64,000 nucleotides of DNA from Karalla daura (lineage: Eukaryota > Chordata > Actinopteri > Chaetodontiformes > Leiognathidae): NCBI GenBank assembly GCA_029224185.1, contig CM055205.1:11917319-11981318 (forward strand), given 5' to 3'. Numbering within the stretch: position 1 is the stretch's first letter; the number at the start of each line of letters is the position of its first letter. Made by a program: the position numbers and the translations under genes. This document shows, piece by piece, positions 44,821 through 58,300 of the stretch. The notes below the pieces were generated by a model that did no database searches, was not told the DNA's origin, and saw nothing but the letters and a program-made list of their open reading frames with translations.

Positions 44821-46675
44821 GAGGGAAGCATTAGTCATTAACTGTCCAGGAAAAATGGAACAGTCTGAAATGTGCTGATTGTTCTTCTTATCTTTTGTTT
44901 CCCATTGTGCACTTTTCTCCCATCAGCTATGGACAGCAGAGGGCGCCATCAGACTTCTCAGTCTCATCTGGAAACCCCATCTAATCACTGTTATTTCAAC
45001 ACATGAATGGGCTCCCCATGTGATTTCCTTAGGAGTCTTTCCATGAAGATGTTATCATCTATACTGTCCGCGGCTGAAACTAATGTGATTATGTTGTTTA
45101 GGAACTCGTCCATGTGACAGTAATATCCTGAAGTGCATGTGACCGCAGACCTGGCATTTAAATGCACACAACAGAGACATGTTTTTGTCTCTGTGTGAAC
45201 AGTGCTGACTCCATATAAAAGCCCAAAATTGACTCAAGTGTTCTTCAGTCCGGGGTGAGGATGATAGCCAGCAGGCGTGGGAGACCCTGAGCCAGACCTC
45301 ATCTGTAACTCTCCTTGCCCTCTGGCTCTCAGTGATAATAACTGCCTATGCTCTCTCTTAACCCGGGGTGCACTTAGCGCAGTCAAGTACACAACACCTT
45401 TTGAGTAGAAACCAGTCATATGTTATGTCTGCAGCTCCAAGCCATAGGTCAAATACTGGACAAACAACATGGTTTTGATTAGCGCATCGTCCCTGAGTTA
45501 CATAACTTCGGGCTACTGAGCTGCTACTGTAAAAACATCTCTCTGCTTCGGGTGCTCGGAGGATAACAGGAGGTGGCACGCTCAGTGTAGGGAAAATGTC
45601 ACCGTCGGGAGTGAGCCTGGTTTGCGGGACACGATCTTGGCAGATCACAAACATATTGCAGCAGCGGACTAATTACTGGTTAACCACGCTGCTCTCGTGC
45701 TTCACAGTGATCTGTGTTTGTGATTGGAGAGTGCGCCGCTCTATGCACAGATTGATTATTAGGGTTGAGCATCCATCCTGTCTGACCTGTCAGCATGAGT
45801 GTGTCACTGTACTGACACACAGAGAGTGTGAAACCGAGACGTGTTAAAGAACCTGAGAGTAGTTCTGACATGCCTGGTGACTTCTGACCAGCAACCTATA
45901 GAGATATCTCTAGCCATTCTAACACCACATAAATAGCCTCAAAACCTGTGGTTTTTGTCTGTTCACTCAACATCTGTCAAGAAAAAGGTCAATAATCACC
46001 TATTTAGTTGGACATAATTGAAAACTGATCATTTCTGATCATTTCCTGAGTCTTGTTGAACCAACTTTAACAATCATCAGATCTAAATGTATCAGACTCA
46101 GGATATGAGGGGCTTCAGTCTCAATCACAAATACTGCAGCAGCAGAGGCAGAGTGAACTAAAACAGAAATGCACTTCTCACAATCATATTAAATCAAATT
46201 TATTCATGAAGCACATTGAAAGCAACAGCAGCTGACCAAAGTACTGAATAAGCCACAACATTAAACCAACAAAGCGGTGCTGAAAGTGGAAATCCAAAGG
46301 AAAAGAGGGCAAATGCACAAGACAATCCAAAAACATGAATAATCTCTTTTAATTTGATTTAAATTGAGTTGAAGAAGATGTCTAAATCTAAATCAAGCCC
46401 AGTTTGGCAAACACTTCCCATATACAGTGAAATGCTTCTCCTGCAACTCTTCTCCCTCTTTCTCCGTCCTCCCCTCTTCGCTCTGGCTGCATGTGACCTT
46501 TTGCCTCCGCCTCCCCCAGTCTGAGCCGTCACCACCGTCCTCCATCTCATCTCCATGAGGTGAGTGCGAAAAACACAATAATGGATGCACCGCATCAAAC
46601 GCTCATGGCCACTCGCATTCTCGCCAGCCCCTCTTTGTGCCTTGCACGTTTTGCTGTCGACCCCTGCAAAACACA

Positions 46676-46683
46676 CACTCACA

Positions 46684-46726
<43 letters not shown>

Positions 46727-46730
46727 ACAG
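46676..46730 (+). repeat. (CA)n microsatellite
   Basis: CA run with one CCCA interruption. Confidence 0.9.
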
Positions 46731-47699
46731 GAACATCTTCTGGCAGACTGAGATGGATACCAGCTGCCGTGGTGCAAGAAGCTGTGGCCTCTTTATGAAG
46801 ATCCATGGAGTGATTTCACCAAGGACAGGGGTGGCTGTACTTACTGCGCCTTAAAGGGTCCTCTGTACACAGACGCTGTTGTTTCTAGTGATTCCTAATG
46901 TGCAATTAGGTCTACGTGAATGGGCCCCGGGAGTCTGCGCTGACACTGAGCAGAGATTAGATGCCTTCAAATGTGACAAAAACCTGGTTCACGGCAGCAA
47001 TTAGGGTCAGAGACATAAATGTCTGGCTCAGAAAGTTCCTGGTGACACAAACACTTTACTGGGGCACACGTTATGCTCTGAATCAGCATTTTAAAGATGC
47101 TCGTATTTGTGGGACACATCTATTACTTGGAGACGTGCCCTTCTAGGACTAGACACCCAACTGGAATTGCTGTAAAGGAAGAATAATGGGACTAGTCTTT
47201 CCTATTTGTCCCGCTTAGCAAGTGTGAGGCTCAAATATGATGAAAGTGGTAAACTGGATCTGCTTTGTACCTTAATGGCATCAAAGCTGTATGTCAGACC
47301 AGAGGCTGGTCTCACTCGGGGACCCACAGTTTCCCATGGTCATTAAGTCGTGACCCACTTTTATAGAATTCAAACCAAGCAAGTGAATTTTTCTCAGTTT
47401 TGATGGTTTCACTTGACCACATACAGCACACTGGGGTCTCTGGCTCGTATTATCCTCAATATATGAAAATCCACACTTTAAATACCCCAGGTTAAATTTA
47501 CGCTTTGCCATCTTACTGTAACTCGTAACTCCTCACAAACTTGAAGTGAGCTTCAATCAGATTGGAGTTACCATGGTTACCACACCTTTCTGACTCGTGC
47601 CTTTCAAAATACGTTATTTTTCAAAATAAAAGACCAAAATGTCCAACATCAAATTATTTACTTTTTCTTTAACCAGCTGTCCGCTGGCCTGCTGACCTG

Positions 47700-47895
47700 C
47701 TGACCTGCCAGTTGAGAACCACACATACACACATTCACTCTCACACTCATATTTAGGGGTAATAAGGGGTAGATGCATTTTGACTGGAGGTAGGAATACA
47801 TACAAACTCCAAATAAAAGGCTATTCTGCTTAACCAGGAGTCGAACCCAGGACCTCTTTCCTGCGAGGGGACAGTGCTAACCACTCATCCGACTA
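47700..47895 (-). repeat. Dispersed fish repeat, reverse orientation
   Basis: CACATTCACTCTCACACTCA, AGGAGTCGAACCCAGGACCT, TGCGAGGGGACAGTGCTAAC and CACTCATCCGACTAG match the same family as at 42685-42875. Confidence 0.55.
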
Positions 47896-49937
47896 GATGA
47901 GAAAGTCTAGATTTCACATTGAATTTCCAAACAGAGGTGATGGAAATATGTCAGGCATGCAAATAATGAAGTCGCCCTGAAACTTTAACTGGATTACTTA
48001 GAAATGAATCGTTTCCAAAGACGTAGTTCTTGTTTATCATGTTAGCATTGAAGAAGCATTAATTAGGTAATGCCGCCCTTCACCACCGCACATGCTCAGT
48101 CACGGGGTTTGAAAGAAAGCAGTGTAACGGAGAGCAACAACACTCACGCAGCTTTTCCCTCTGGGTACTGGCCTGCAGAGCGACAAGGTAAGCTGTGGTC
48201 AGACTGGATTTAACAAGCGTGCGAGTTGTGCACAATTTCACTTCTGGAGTTTCAACTTCCACACAGAGGGATGTTACATAAGCCCGTCTGGCAAAGGAGC
48301 AAAAGTTGAATGTGTCACCTTTATTTTTACCGCTTTATCACCCGTACGCGGCCCCCGTATGGCCTTTCAGCCTCACATTAGGGGGGTTTACAAAAGATCT
48401 GGCAAATATATAGGCGAGAAAAGCATAGGAAAAATACAACTTTATGTACTATTTGTGCCACATCCATCCATTATCTTACCTGCTCTGCATCCAATGGTGT
48501 TGACTTTTTGGGATTCAGACAATAATGAGCTCATGGTTCGACACATAAGAACGTTGAATCTCGGATTAGGTCTGATTTCTAAGATAGTTCTTGAACACTG
48601 ATCATCATTCCTGATATGACAAAGTTATACCATTCCAGATGAATGCTAAAGACGCGTGCCCGCTCATAAATAATGCATGAGCTCGCATTAGGAGCTGTTT
48701 TAGCATGCAATGTAGTTTCAGCTCTCTACTGTAGGTAGCACTGCGAGCTCCATCTCAGACGCATCCTCAGATAGAGCCCTGCTGGCATCATTTACCACAT
48801 GCAGCACTTTCTGATTACATTGCAGGAGAGGAAAGCTGTGGGGCCCGTTTGTGTCAATTTTTGTCAAGTCCTTGCAGAAACATACTGCCACAACACGACA
48901 GGTGGAGAGCGACACCATGAGCGGCTGTGTTTAGACGGTGTTTAGTGCTCCTCGGTGGCGTCCATATGGAGATGGATGCCTCCTGTCTCCTTCGGTAAAC
49001 AAGGGAGCTTTAAAATCTTTAAAATGCACTTCAACGTGAAGGGCTTTACATCCGCACTGCATCAGCACGATGGAAGACAAGTTTTTCAACGAGGGCTCCA
49101 CACGCTGATGATCCTCCCCCAATCTGCCTCTTTCAAATGCCACACATGCCTCTGACAGGTGAGCAACAAAAGAAGTAATTTGGCAGCCGTTTCTCGAGCC
49201 CTAGCTCGACGGGCAACGACTGACCTACACTTCTGAGAGAAGAAACGGCCATTAATCTCCACTTCTGACATGCGCATTGTCCTGCCACCACGTCCAGTAC
49301 CGCTTGTAACCCCGCAGCCGGGTAAGCAGGCTCGGCCTCATTTATCAAACACACAACATGTCCTGCACGCGTCCTCCCATCCCATTCCTGCGCTACAACA
49401 ATGCAAATATAACTATCTGGATGTGCAACAGCTGCCGCTGCCTCACACAGAGTGGAACAGATGAATGTTAAGCCCCTGTGTGCAGAGCCTTTCTCCAGAT
49501 TCTCACATGTGCACGAGTGCTCTTCACGCGCACGCACATCTGCATGCAGGCGGAGACACTGCGTGTATTTGGACGCACACATAAGCAGAGCCACACACTC
49601 GTCGGACCACACACACACACATGCAAACATAATGTGTCCTTGGTTCAGCACACAGCTCGGCCTCTTTTCTTCGGCGGGCAGCCTATCAGGACTCACCCGG
49701 GGCTGAATGGAAGCACACACCTCACCACAGCCGGCAGATTTCAGCACATCTCCATCATGTCTGCCGAGATGAAAGGCGGGAAATGGACAGAATTCTTTTT
49801 TTTATTATTATTACGTGAGAGAGAATTTCTCACCCTCTGTGCGGCTGTGGTGTTTTTCAGCACTAAAAACCGGTGAGGGAGAATTGAAGAGGCTCTTTCA
49901 CTGGGATAAAGTGCTCATTTGAATGGAAGAGCGGGTA

Positions 49938-49969
<32 letters not shown>

Positions 49970-50741
49970 TTCAGATGAAAAGACTGGACAGGGATGAATA
50001 GTTGCTGTATTTGGGTCAGGGACATCCTTAAACAATATGAAAAGGGTGGATTGAACAGGCACGCAGAGCAACGGAAAGTATATGAAGCACTGAGTTAAAT
50101 GTATAAGCACGAATACCCAAACACCCCACTGCTTTTCACAGATCTTAAGCATTTATGCTCATGGCCATTTCCATGGCCATTGTCCACCATCGTGCTGAGT
50201 CAACCCCAACTTTGATGAAAAGCCGTAAGTGACGGGGAAGAGGAAACTACAGGTGAAAAGGAGGAGGGCAGATGGGCCTCAGTTTGCTAATGACAGCTTG
50301 TGGGAAGCAGTGAATAAAAGATGAGCTGGCGAGCAGGTGGATAAAACGATGCATAAACAGCCAGGATGGGATTGTCTGTACTCCATTAAATATGGATGGG
50401 TCTTCAAGACCCCAGGCTACATAACAGCATTCCCACAGATGCGCTGGAGGCGCTGCTAAACACACACAATAATCCTCTCAGAGCAAACACACCCCACCCA
50501 CCTGCCAATCCCGGCACGCTGGAACACACATGGAATACACACACACATCTTCATTCTCACTCACACCTTTGCCCCCTCTCAAATCGTCTCCACAAATGAG
50601 CCATCCTTAAACACACACACACACACACACATACAAAGATGCACACAAACAGATTCACATGCAAAGACACACGTCATAACAACTCTAATGTTACATCTCA
50701 CCTGCATAAAATTATTCCCCCTTCTCCATTCCCTACACAGA

Positions 50742-50742
<1 letters not shown>

Positions 50743-50814
<72 letters not shown>

Positions 50815-50834
50815 GCTCACACACACACACACAC
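50743..50834 (+). repeat. (CA)n microsatellite
   Basis: About 33 uninterrupted AC units, then a short interrupted run. Confidence 0.95.
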
Positions 50835-51006
50835 GGTGGGTCAGCAGCTCCCCAAGCGAGAGCAGCTGGACCTATGACAGACATGTCAATGTGATCCACC
50901 GCACGCATACTTGCTCAGTTTTCATCCGCCATCCCGCGTCACCTGTGGGACATGACGACTGCTGTGTTTTCACCTCAGATGAACCATCGCAGCAGCTTAT
51001 GAAAGA

Positions 51007-51047
<41 letters not shown>

Positions 51048-51528
51048 AACACATTTACACGCATACACAAAGCAAACACACACAACTATTATAAACAGAG
51101 TGTGGACAAGCACTCTTTCATGACAGAGGTCTTGCATTATTAACTCTGTGTGTTTGAGTATTTTTGTGTTGGTGCACAAAGACTCTGAGAGCCATTCAAC
51201 AACTGCGGCTGGTTCGTTGTGTGTGTGAGAGTGCTGCTCCGGTTCCTGTAGAACAATAATATGATTTTTTACTCAGTAATCACACTCTTAAGCACTGTAT
51301 TGGTGAGAAAAAGATCTATCAGGTTGATGATTATCGATAATCGATAATGTTCCCATACTGTGGATTAGTTTTCCACCATTTCATTGTGGCATTGTGAAAC
51401 AGGTGGTCCCCCTAGTTTGATATAACTACTCATCCTTACATTTAAATATGCTACTGATGTAAAAAAATGAAATTCACACCAAAAGGACAAATATTACAGC
51501 TGCTGTGCTTGCTTGCGGCTGTAGCTTT

Positions 51529-52620
51529 TTAAGTTGAACTTATTTTATTTTGATTTAATTGAAAGAAAAGAGTACAAACAACAACAGACATAACAAGACA
51601 ACTGACAGGGTCATCAAGGGTCATATTTGAAGAGTCCATGGTTGGACACAAGTGAATATTCCAGTCTCCTCCTCCTATCAGCACACCTGACGTTTCCACC
51701 GATACTAGGGCAAAAACCTTTTTAATCAATTGTTTATTTCCCGGTGGCCTGTAGACATTCAATAAGGTGACTGCTTTGTTGTCGATAAAACCTTTGACTA
51801 GAGCATAACGCCCTTCCTTATCGGTGAAATAGGAGGAAAACATCAAGTGTTCTCTGTTTGAAATCAATATTGCACATCCTCTTTCAAAGGATGAATAATG
51901 TGCTTTTAAAACACCTTACGTCCGATATTTAAGGATTCATTTTTTACCCAAAAATGATATCAGATTTTTCTCTTTGGGTGTGTAACCTCTACATTCAGAG
52001 TGATAGCTTTGCGTGTTTGTTGAATCATCTCAACTAATGAAAGGGAACATGTAACTGCACATTTTTAACTCAAGTGACTTCCATTACATAAGTATGAACT
52101 GAACTTCAAAGTTCGGTGGGGAAACCTTTCACCATGAAGGGACCCCTCCCAGTGCATACCGACATCTCTGAATAACATTGCTCCGATTTAATAAACTTCC
52201 ACACAAAGTCCTGCATGTCGTCGCCTTCAGATCAGATCCTCTGGGAATTCTGTGGACACGGTCTGTGAACTGGCTTTGGATGCTTTGCTGAGGGGGCAGC
52301 TCGATCATCTCTCCATCTTATTTCTTGCAGGTAAGCTTCTGGTTAATGTCTTCTCTGAAATCACTCAGCTCTTTCTTCAGTTCTTCTATTGTTATGGAGT
52401 ATTTCTTCTGCATGTTGGAGCGGACCGCTTTTATCTCTGTGATAATGTTAGCATCAATATGCTTGTGTCTAGCTTGGTTGCTAGTTTTCTGGCAATGAAT
52501 TGTCATTGATAGTTTTGTCCTATTGCAATTTTCCTTTTGTCTGTCTTCTTTTGCCCCCATGCTCAAATGATCAATTCATTATTTCAAACTTCTGTTGATA
52601 TCTCAGAGGGGATGAATAAG
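51529..52620 (-). mobile_element. Decayed L1-type LINE fragment
   Basis: On the minus strand, 52566-52318 encodes an L1 ORF1-like coiled-coil start (ITEIKAVRSNMQKKYSITIE, then ELKKELSDFREDINQKL). The interval around 52160-52230 encodes scraps of the ORF1 RNA-binding region (DDMQDFVWKFIKSE, then, in another frame, IQRCRYALGG). 51867-51529 encodes part of an AP-like endonuclease domain of ORF2 (GRYALVKGFID, TLLNVYRPPGNK, LIGGGDWNIHL). Frameshifts and deletions separate the pieces; no reverse transcriptase is seen. Confidence 0.7.
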
Positions 52621-53769
52621 ACGATGCAGGATCTCATGACTTATGCTGTTGCTTCAACGCCAAGTTTTTATACCAATATCCATAACTTTTAAATTTTTTT
52701 AATTTTATGCTCTTATAATTTAATGTAAACGTTCTTTACCTGCAATTCTAGACAATTACACATTCATGAATGCCACATGGATATAGTCTTCCAGTTGACT
52801 CATCATAAGCAATCCTGTGAAATTCAGTTTAGCCATAAAAATGATCAGAAGCTAATTTTATTCTGATGTCATCTTTTCCACTAAATTCTAAAAAGCCAAA
52901 TTTGAGATGAGTAAAAACCCTTTTTTCAGCTTATTCAACACTGAACAAAAACAAAAGGCCAGGTCATAACAGTCTTATTTGTTGTTTATTAGCATAACAG
53001 TTGTTTTTTTTTGTATCTAATAAATATCAAAATGTAATGGGGAAAAAAGATGTTTGATTACAGTACATTCCATTGCAGAGAAGCAGAGTCAAACCTACAT
53101 GAATTCCTCAGAAACAGTAGATCTGTTGGGACGAGAGTAAGAACCTATTTCCTGGTTAAAAGATTGCATTGGCTGGTACCAGCAAATAGCGCCGCCACGA
53201 CCTCATATGCAGTAGCATCGTTCACTGCTATCCCGCACTCTTGCATCTTTTGAGGTAAAAAAATACATCTCTAGTAATGATACATTCATAGAAATATAAA
53301 AGCGTCTTTATTTCCTTATTGTGCTTTTAGGTGGGGATATTGCCTTTGCTCTGAACTGCTGAGAAAACGGATCTCAGAGCTGATAACCCTGGGTAACGAA
53401 CAGGGAAATGGCCTCCGCCAGGGATCGTGAACCAATTCAGTATTGGTGCTTTGCTCCGGGCCACTTCACAACAGGGGCGACGGTTGTGCGCCTAAAATTA
53501 CCCAGTCGTTTAAACTGAGCCAACATCCAATAAATATGCATCAGTAAATGCCAGGTTCAGCCGTTAACAGAATGAACCGTGTTTCCTTTAAATAGATAGA
53601 TAAATGGCAAGCTGGATTTCCACAGGGTGACATGCAGCATGTAAATGTGTGTCTACAGGCACTACTCGAAAGGCTCGGGAAAAGGCATGCAGAGAGCGAG
53701 AGAAAGAGAAAGGAGGAGGGAGAGCGACGGTGGTGGTAGGTGTGTGGTGAGAAACACTGGAGAGGAGAA

Positions 53770-53773
53770 ACTG

Positions 53774-53804
<31 letters not shown>

Positions 53805-53842
53805 GAGAGAGGGAGAGAGAGAGAGGGAGAGAGAGAGAGAGT
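53770..53842 (+). repeat. (GA)n microsatellite
   Basis: GA run with regular GG interruptions. Long Arg/Glu or Leu/Ser frames here are its translations. Confidence 0.92.
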
Positions 53843-54643
53843 CCCTGTGCTCGGCGTGACAGACGACAGCAGGGGCTGTGCAGCCCGAGGCGAGACACCA
53901 CCCCCTCCGCACTTCCATAAGCAACTTCCTCCACCCTCCACCTCCCCTTCCCTGAGGGCCAGCGACAAAGAGGAGAATGCGTCCCAGCTCTCTCCTCACA
54001 CCATTCTCTGCTCCCTGTCTGACCAGCCACGCAACGGTCCACGCCATCCAGGGCATCAGGCACGGGTTGAGTGAGCAGGGAAAGGAGGGTTAAAAGGAGA
54101 TGAAATTGCAGAGAAAAGGGGGTTAGGGAGGGGAGAAGACATTAATGTCCTCCCACCACTCCTCCGCCCTTCTCTCCAAAGCCCACCTCCACCACTCACA
54201 TGACGCTTTCTCTTCCTCCAACCAGCCTGAAAACCTGAAACCTGAAACTGAAACTAGCCAGGAGCGGAAAAAAAAGAGGAGGACAGAAAGAAATCTCTTC
54301 TGCTTTGTATCCCTCTTGTCCTCCATTATGGCAAAAATCCCGCCTCGAGGTGGGTTGGGGGTGAGCGGTGCCCAGAGAGCTGCTGTCACACAGCTCTGCA
54401 ACTGACTCGAACCTCTATGTCCTGTCTAGCGACTGTATTTTTCTACAAGGTAAAGCTACGTACCTAAGCCTTCCGTATTCGTTTTCATGCAACATGATTT
54501 TCTAAACACGTGCGTTTGGAACAAAATTAAAAAAACAAACATCTGAGTTGCATCCCCTTCAAATATTTCTCAACTGATCAGTTTGGCCTCAAGTTCAGAA
54601 AAGACCTGTAAAAAGTCCAGGCAGGTTCAGATGGAAGGGGCTG

Positions 54644-55234
54644 CTACAGACCCCCGTGTGGGTTGTGGTAGGTTCCCCCAAGTCCAGCTGTGGGAGAACA
54701 CCCAGAGCTCTGTTGAGGGTCCTCACCTCCCCCGTCTTGCAGGGAAGGACTGTGTCCCCTGGACCTGATGGAGCCAGAAATCCCGTCTCTGTGGGGGGAA
54801 ACCTCTGGCGAGCTGAGGGACGAGGGATGCGGGTGAGGCTCCGTGACGATGGACGGTAACTGGAGGACGGACGCGTTTGGAGACGGGGGTAAATTGGAGC
54901 CGGGCGAGGCAGCGTGGCCCAGCTGGAGGTCCTGGGGTCTGTACATCTGGGAGTCCATGTGACACAGCTGCCCGTGCTGCTGAGGGATGGCGACGGGCGA
55001 GGAGGGCAGAGATATGGGTGTGTCCATCCTGATGGAGGCAGTCTGAGAGGAGGGGGGCGAGGGGTACGACTGAGGGGGATTCGGGTGGGGCAGGTACGTG
55101 TGGTGTGCTGGGGAGTAGTGTGTGGGGCAGACGACTGTCGGCTGTGGCACTGTGGACATGAGGGTCTCCATGAGTTGAGCCATCCTCTTCATGACTCGCC
55201 CCAGGTCGGCCACTTCCCTGCCTAGGTTGCTCAC
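54644..55234 (-). CDS. kcnh8: kcnh8 probable terminal exon
   Basis: Encodes VSNLGREVADLGRVMKRMAQ, the rest of the coiled coil, then a 160-residue Pro/Ser/His-rich tail ending in NPHGGL and TAG. The tail is roughly 90 residues shorter than I recall for human. An internal GTGAGG near 54724 could be a donor to a further exon, but I found no candidate downstream. A (TG)n tract of about 90 nt abuts the acceptor. Confidence 0.82.
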   Translation of the reverse strand: MSNLGREVADLGRVMKRMAQLMETLMSTVPQPTVVCPTHYSPAHHTYLPHPNPPQSYPSPPSSQTASIRMDTPISLPSSPVAIPQQHGQLCHMDSQMYRPQDLQLGHAASPGSNLPPSPNASVLQLPSIVTEPHPHPSSLSSPEVSPHRDGISGSIRSRGHSPSLQDGGGEDPQQSSGCSPTAGLGGTYHNPHGGL

Positions 55235-55260
55235 CTGCAGACACACACACACACACACAG

Positions 55261-55334
<74 letters not shown>

Positions 55335-58300
55335 CCTTGGTTTTACAGAGGCAATAACAGCTTGAGCATGGATAGATATGGCAGAGAAATCCATTTATTT
55401 TCATTTTTCCAACCAGCTTCATGCCCAGTGCAGGGGTCTACACGAGCCAATTACAGTGCTCATAGGAGGCACACACACACACACACACACACATACACAG
55501 GGGAAATTTAGAGTTTCCAATTGGCCTAGACATGCATGCAGAAGGAAACTGGAATACCTGGAAAAAGAAAACCCATGTAGACACAGGGGAACATGCAAAT
55601 GCGGCACGGAAATTCAGCACCTCAGGGCTCAAAATTTGGGACCTTCTTGTTTTGAGCCAAGGCCAAAAAATCAAGAAAAATAAAGTTTTAGCATGGGATT
55701 TTTTTAATGACGTCATAGGGGCAGCAGAAGGGAGGAAGAGTCCACCATAGTCTGCTTATGTGGAAGAGATTCAAAGATAAGGACGCGTGCGTGTAATTCA
55801 CAGCTATACGTCTTTTCATGGCTGAATTTACCGCTCCCTCTCTCAGCGACATGAAAGAGCTACGGCTTACGTAAACACTTCCTCTTTCCGCTAGCTGATG
55901 TGACATGTTCTCATCTAGTAAAACATGATTTTATGGACGTTTGTGACAGTTTCCAGTGATCTCTGTTCTCTCCAGGGTTGGAGGTTCAATCCCTGACTCA
56001 CTAAGTTACATTTTACCTTTCATTAAGCAGTGTAGGGTTGATCACACTGAGATACTCATGAGCCTCTAAAGATAATGCCAACAAACTGATCAGTGAACTT
56101 AATCCTTCACAAGGCCTATTCTCTTGATATTGGAAATGCAATATGGTTGTGCCACCAATAGTGTCCCTGTGCCATTAACACTCCCAGTAATAGTGCAGCC
56201 ATATGGTTACATAATAAAGACAAATCTTCCAGGAGAAACTTCCTGATTAACAGGAACAAAAAGCCCTGAGCCCGCACGGCACATCATGATGAATTTGGTG
56301 TTTTCAGGTCAGTCATTTTTGGGTCCGAATATTTCCGTCTCCTGCCTGTCGTTTTGCGTGTAACCTCGTGCTGCTATAATTGGTCATTACACTGATGAGG
56401 CGAGGGGTGAGGGAGGGATGGAGGGAGGCGGCGGCGGCGGTGATTAGTTGCTCTCTGCTTGTGGCGTGTCCACAGAGGGCACGATGGCGAGGCCCTGCCA
56501 ACCCGCCATCTGCTCCTGCCAGTCAGAGAGCTCACGCGCGTTCATCAGGCCGATCGAGCACGTGGATGCCGCCCAGCCAACGCCAGCTCTGGGCAGGTGG
56601 GAGCCGCACGCGACAATGTGGGAATACTACGACCAGAGGTTGTCACAAGCGTGATCCTGACGGAGCAAATAGAGACGAGAGCGGCTTCCTCTTTCCCTTA
56701 CACATAAAATTGTAACGTCACAGTCGTTTTGCATTGTTCGCGATCACGCGATATTCCCTCTCCCTCTTATACAGTCCTGGGTCTCAACTCTGGGCTCTGA
56801 TAAAAATAGACAAATCTGAGTGTGACAGGAAAGTCCAATCTGACACGCTGTCAACATGATTCCAGTATTCCCACTTCAGAGCCACTTTGTCTCCAGAGAT
56901 GCTCAAACCAGCAGCCGTGGAGGACCGGGACCCGCTGCAGCTACAAGTGGACACGTGAAGCCAAAACCAATCAGTAGATCAGCTGGATCTCACATCGATA
57001 GTTTGATTGATCCATTAGACAAGAACTAATTCATCAATTCACACTAAAAACCTGACCGTCCACAGTGCTAGCTGCTCTCTCATGCAAAAAAACAACTTTA
57101 TTTTAATGTTTAGATTTGGGTTTATGAAATATTTTACTGAGCTCATCTCCATTTTTATTTAATCTGTGAGTTTTTTTTTACTCAGACAGACTGCCTCAAA
57201 GCCCTGAATCAATATTTGTGTATCAACCTGTAAATGGTGTTTGGGCACCATGGACTATATAGCAACTGCCTATCCCTTTAACTACGTATTTTCAGCAAAA
57301 TTCGGGTGTCAAAATGTCTGACATGTTTAAAGCCTCGGCATCCCTAATAATTTCACTAACTGACGTTTTTTAGCCTGGACGATGACAGCTGTGGTGGATA
57401 TGAAGACGAATACCTGAGGCTACTGGTGATGAGAAAACATTTTGGTGTCATTTATGAATTGGATCATTTCAAAGCAGAATAATGAAGCCCATTCTGGGAA
57501 AAGAAAAAAAAACCTCTGACTGGAAGACTCAGTCAGTGAAGTCACTGAAGTCAGTGAAGCTGTGACACAGGTAATTTTACTGGCCGCATGTATAAATTCA
57601 TCCTCACTCAGTCACCTTTTCGAAACCTTTTTTGAAGTACATACGTCTGTGCTTGCTATAGGCATCACAAATAAGTGACCAGCCCACAGGCAATTTATCG
57701 GCTTCTACTCAGCTTTGCAGAGAGTTTTGGAATGTGCCAACTCATTATTTTTTGGGCTTTGTGGATCTATGTATCTCCCATAGATGACACCTGTGTCGCA
57801 GTCAGAAGGCTACAGGGCCAGAGATTTGGGTCAGACGAGACCAAAAACAGAGCAAAAGCAGGGCCGGGAATCAGAGTCGAATTCATCAGGTGGTGGGAAA
57901 CAAGTGTTGGCTGGGACGATAATGATAACGTTAAATACAGCAGCTTGTTGCACTCAATCAATTACTGCCGAACTGAAGACTTATTTATACAGTGTAATTT
58001 TCACTTTTCCTCCCCTGTTCATTTCCTAAAGAAGGTCACCACTGCTGTGCATACCACACACTACAGTCCGTCTGCAGTGAAGTGTGAGCGAGTCTACCAC
58101 CCTGTCCATGCTTCATGCCTCCTCCAGTGCTTAAAGCACAATTTGGAAATTGGGATTTCCACGACTCCAAACAAAGGTCAGCATGTTAGGTCATCATGTG
58201 AGGCCCCTCTAAACCTTATTTAGCTCCCAACAGAAAAGAACAGAGGCAGCGTAAGGATGAGGGTTAAAGGTTAGGGTTAGGGTTCATTAACCCCTTTGTG

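Larger units (their letters stand above)
43700..54643. other. Gene-poor interval between galnt15 and kcnh8
   Basis: About 11 kb with the galnt15 3'UTR at the left and probably the kcnh8 3'UTR at the right. Open frames here are low-complexity translations of CA, GA or CT tracts. It contains a decayed LINE (51530-52620), a dispersed repeat at 47700-47895 and several microsatellites. I see no conserved protein exon and no recognisable RNA gene. Confidence 0.6.

Noticed and set aside
53541..54063. Minus-strand frames of up to 171 codons downstream of kcnh8
   Set aside because: Considered as a missing final kcnh8 exon, but the frames are dominated by Ser-Leu translation of a (GA)n tract and do not resemble the family tail.
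54723..55394. 223-codon minus-strand frame overlapping the kcnh8 last exon
   Set aside because: Shifted-frame shadow of the kcnh8 terminal exon starting inside the CA repeat.
56380..56715. Overlapping plus-strand frames in a kcnh8 intron with a GGC repeat
   Set aside because: No splice-compatible exon or homology; the minus-strand gene occupies the region.
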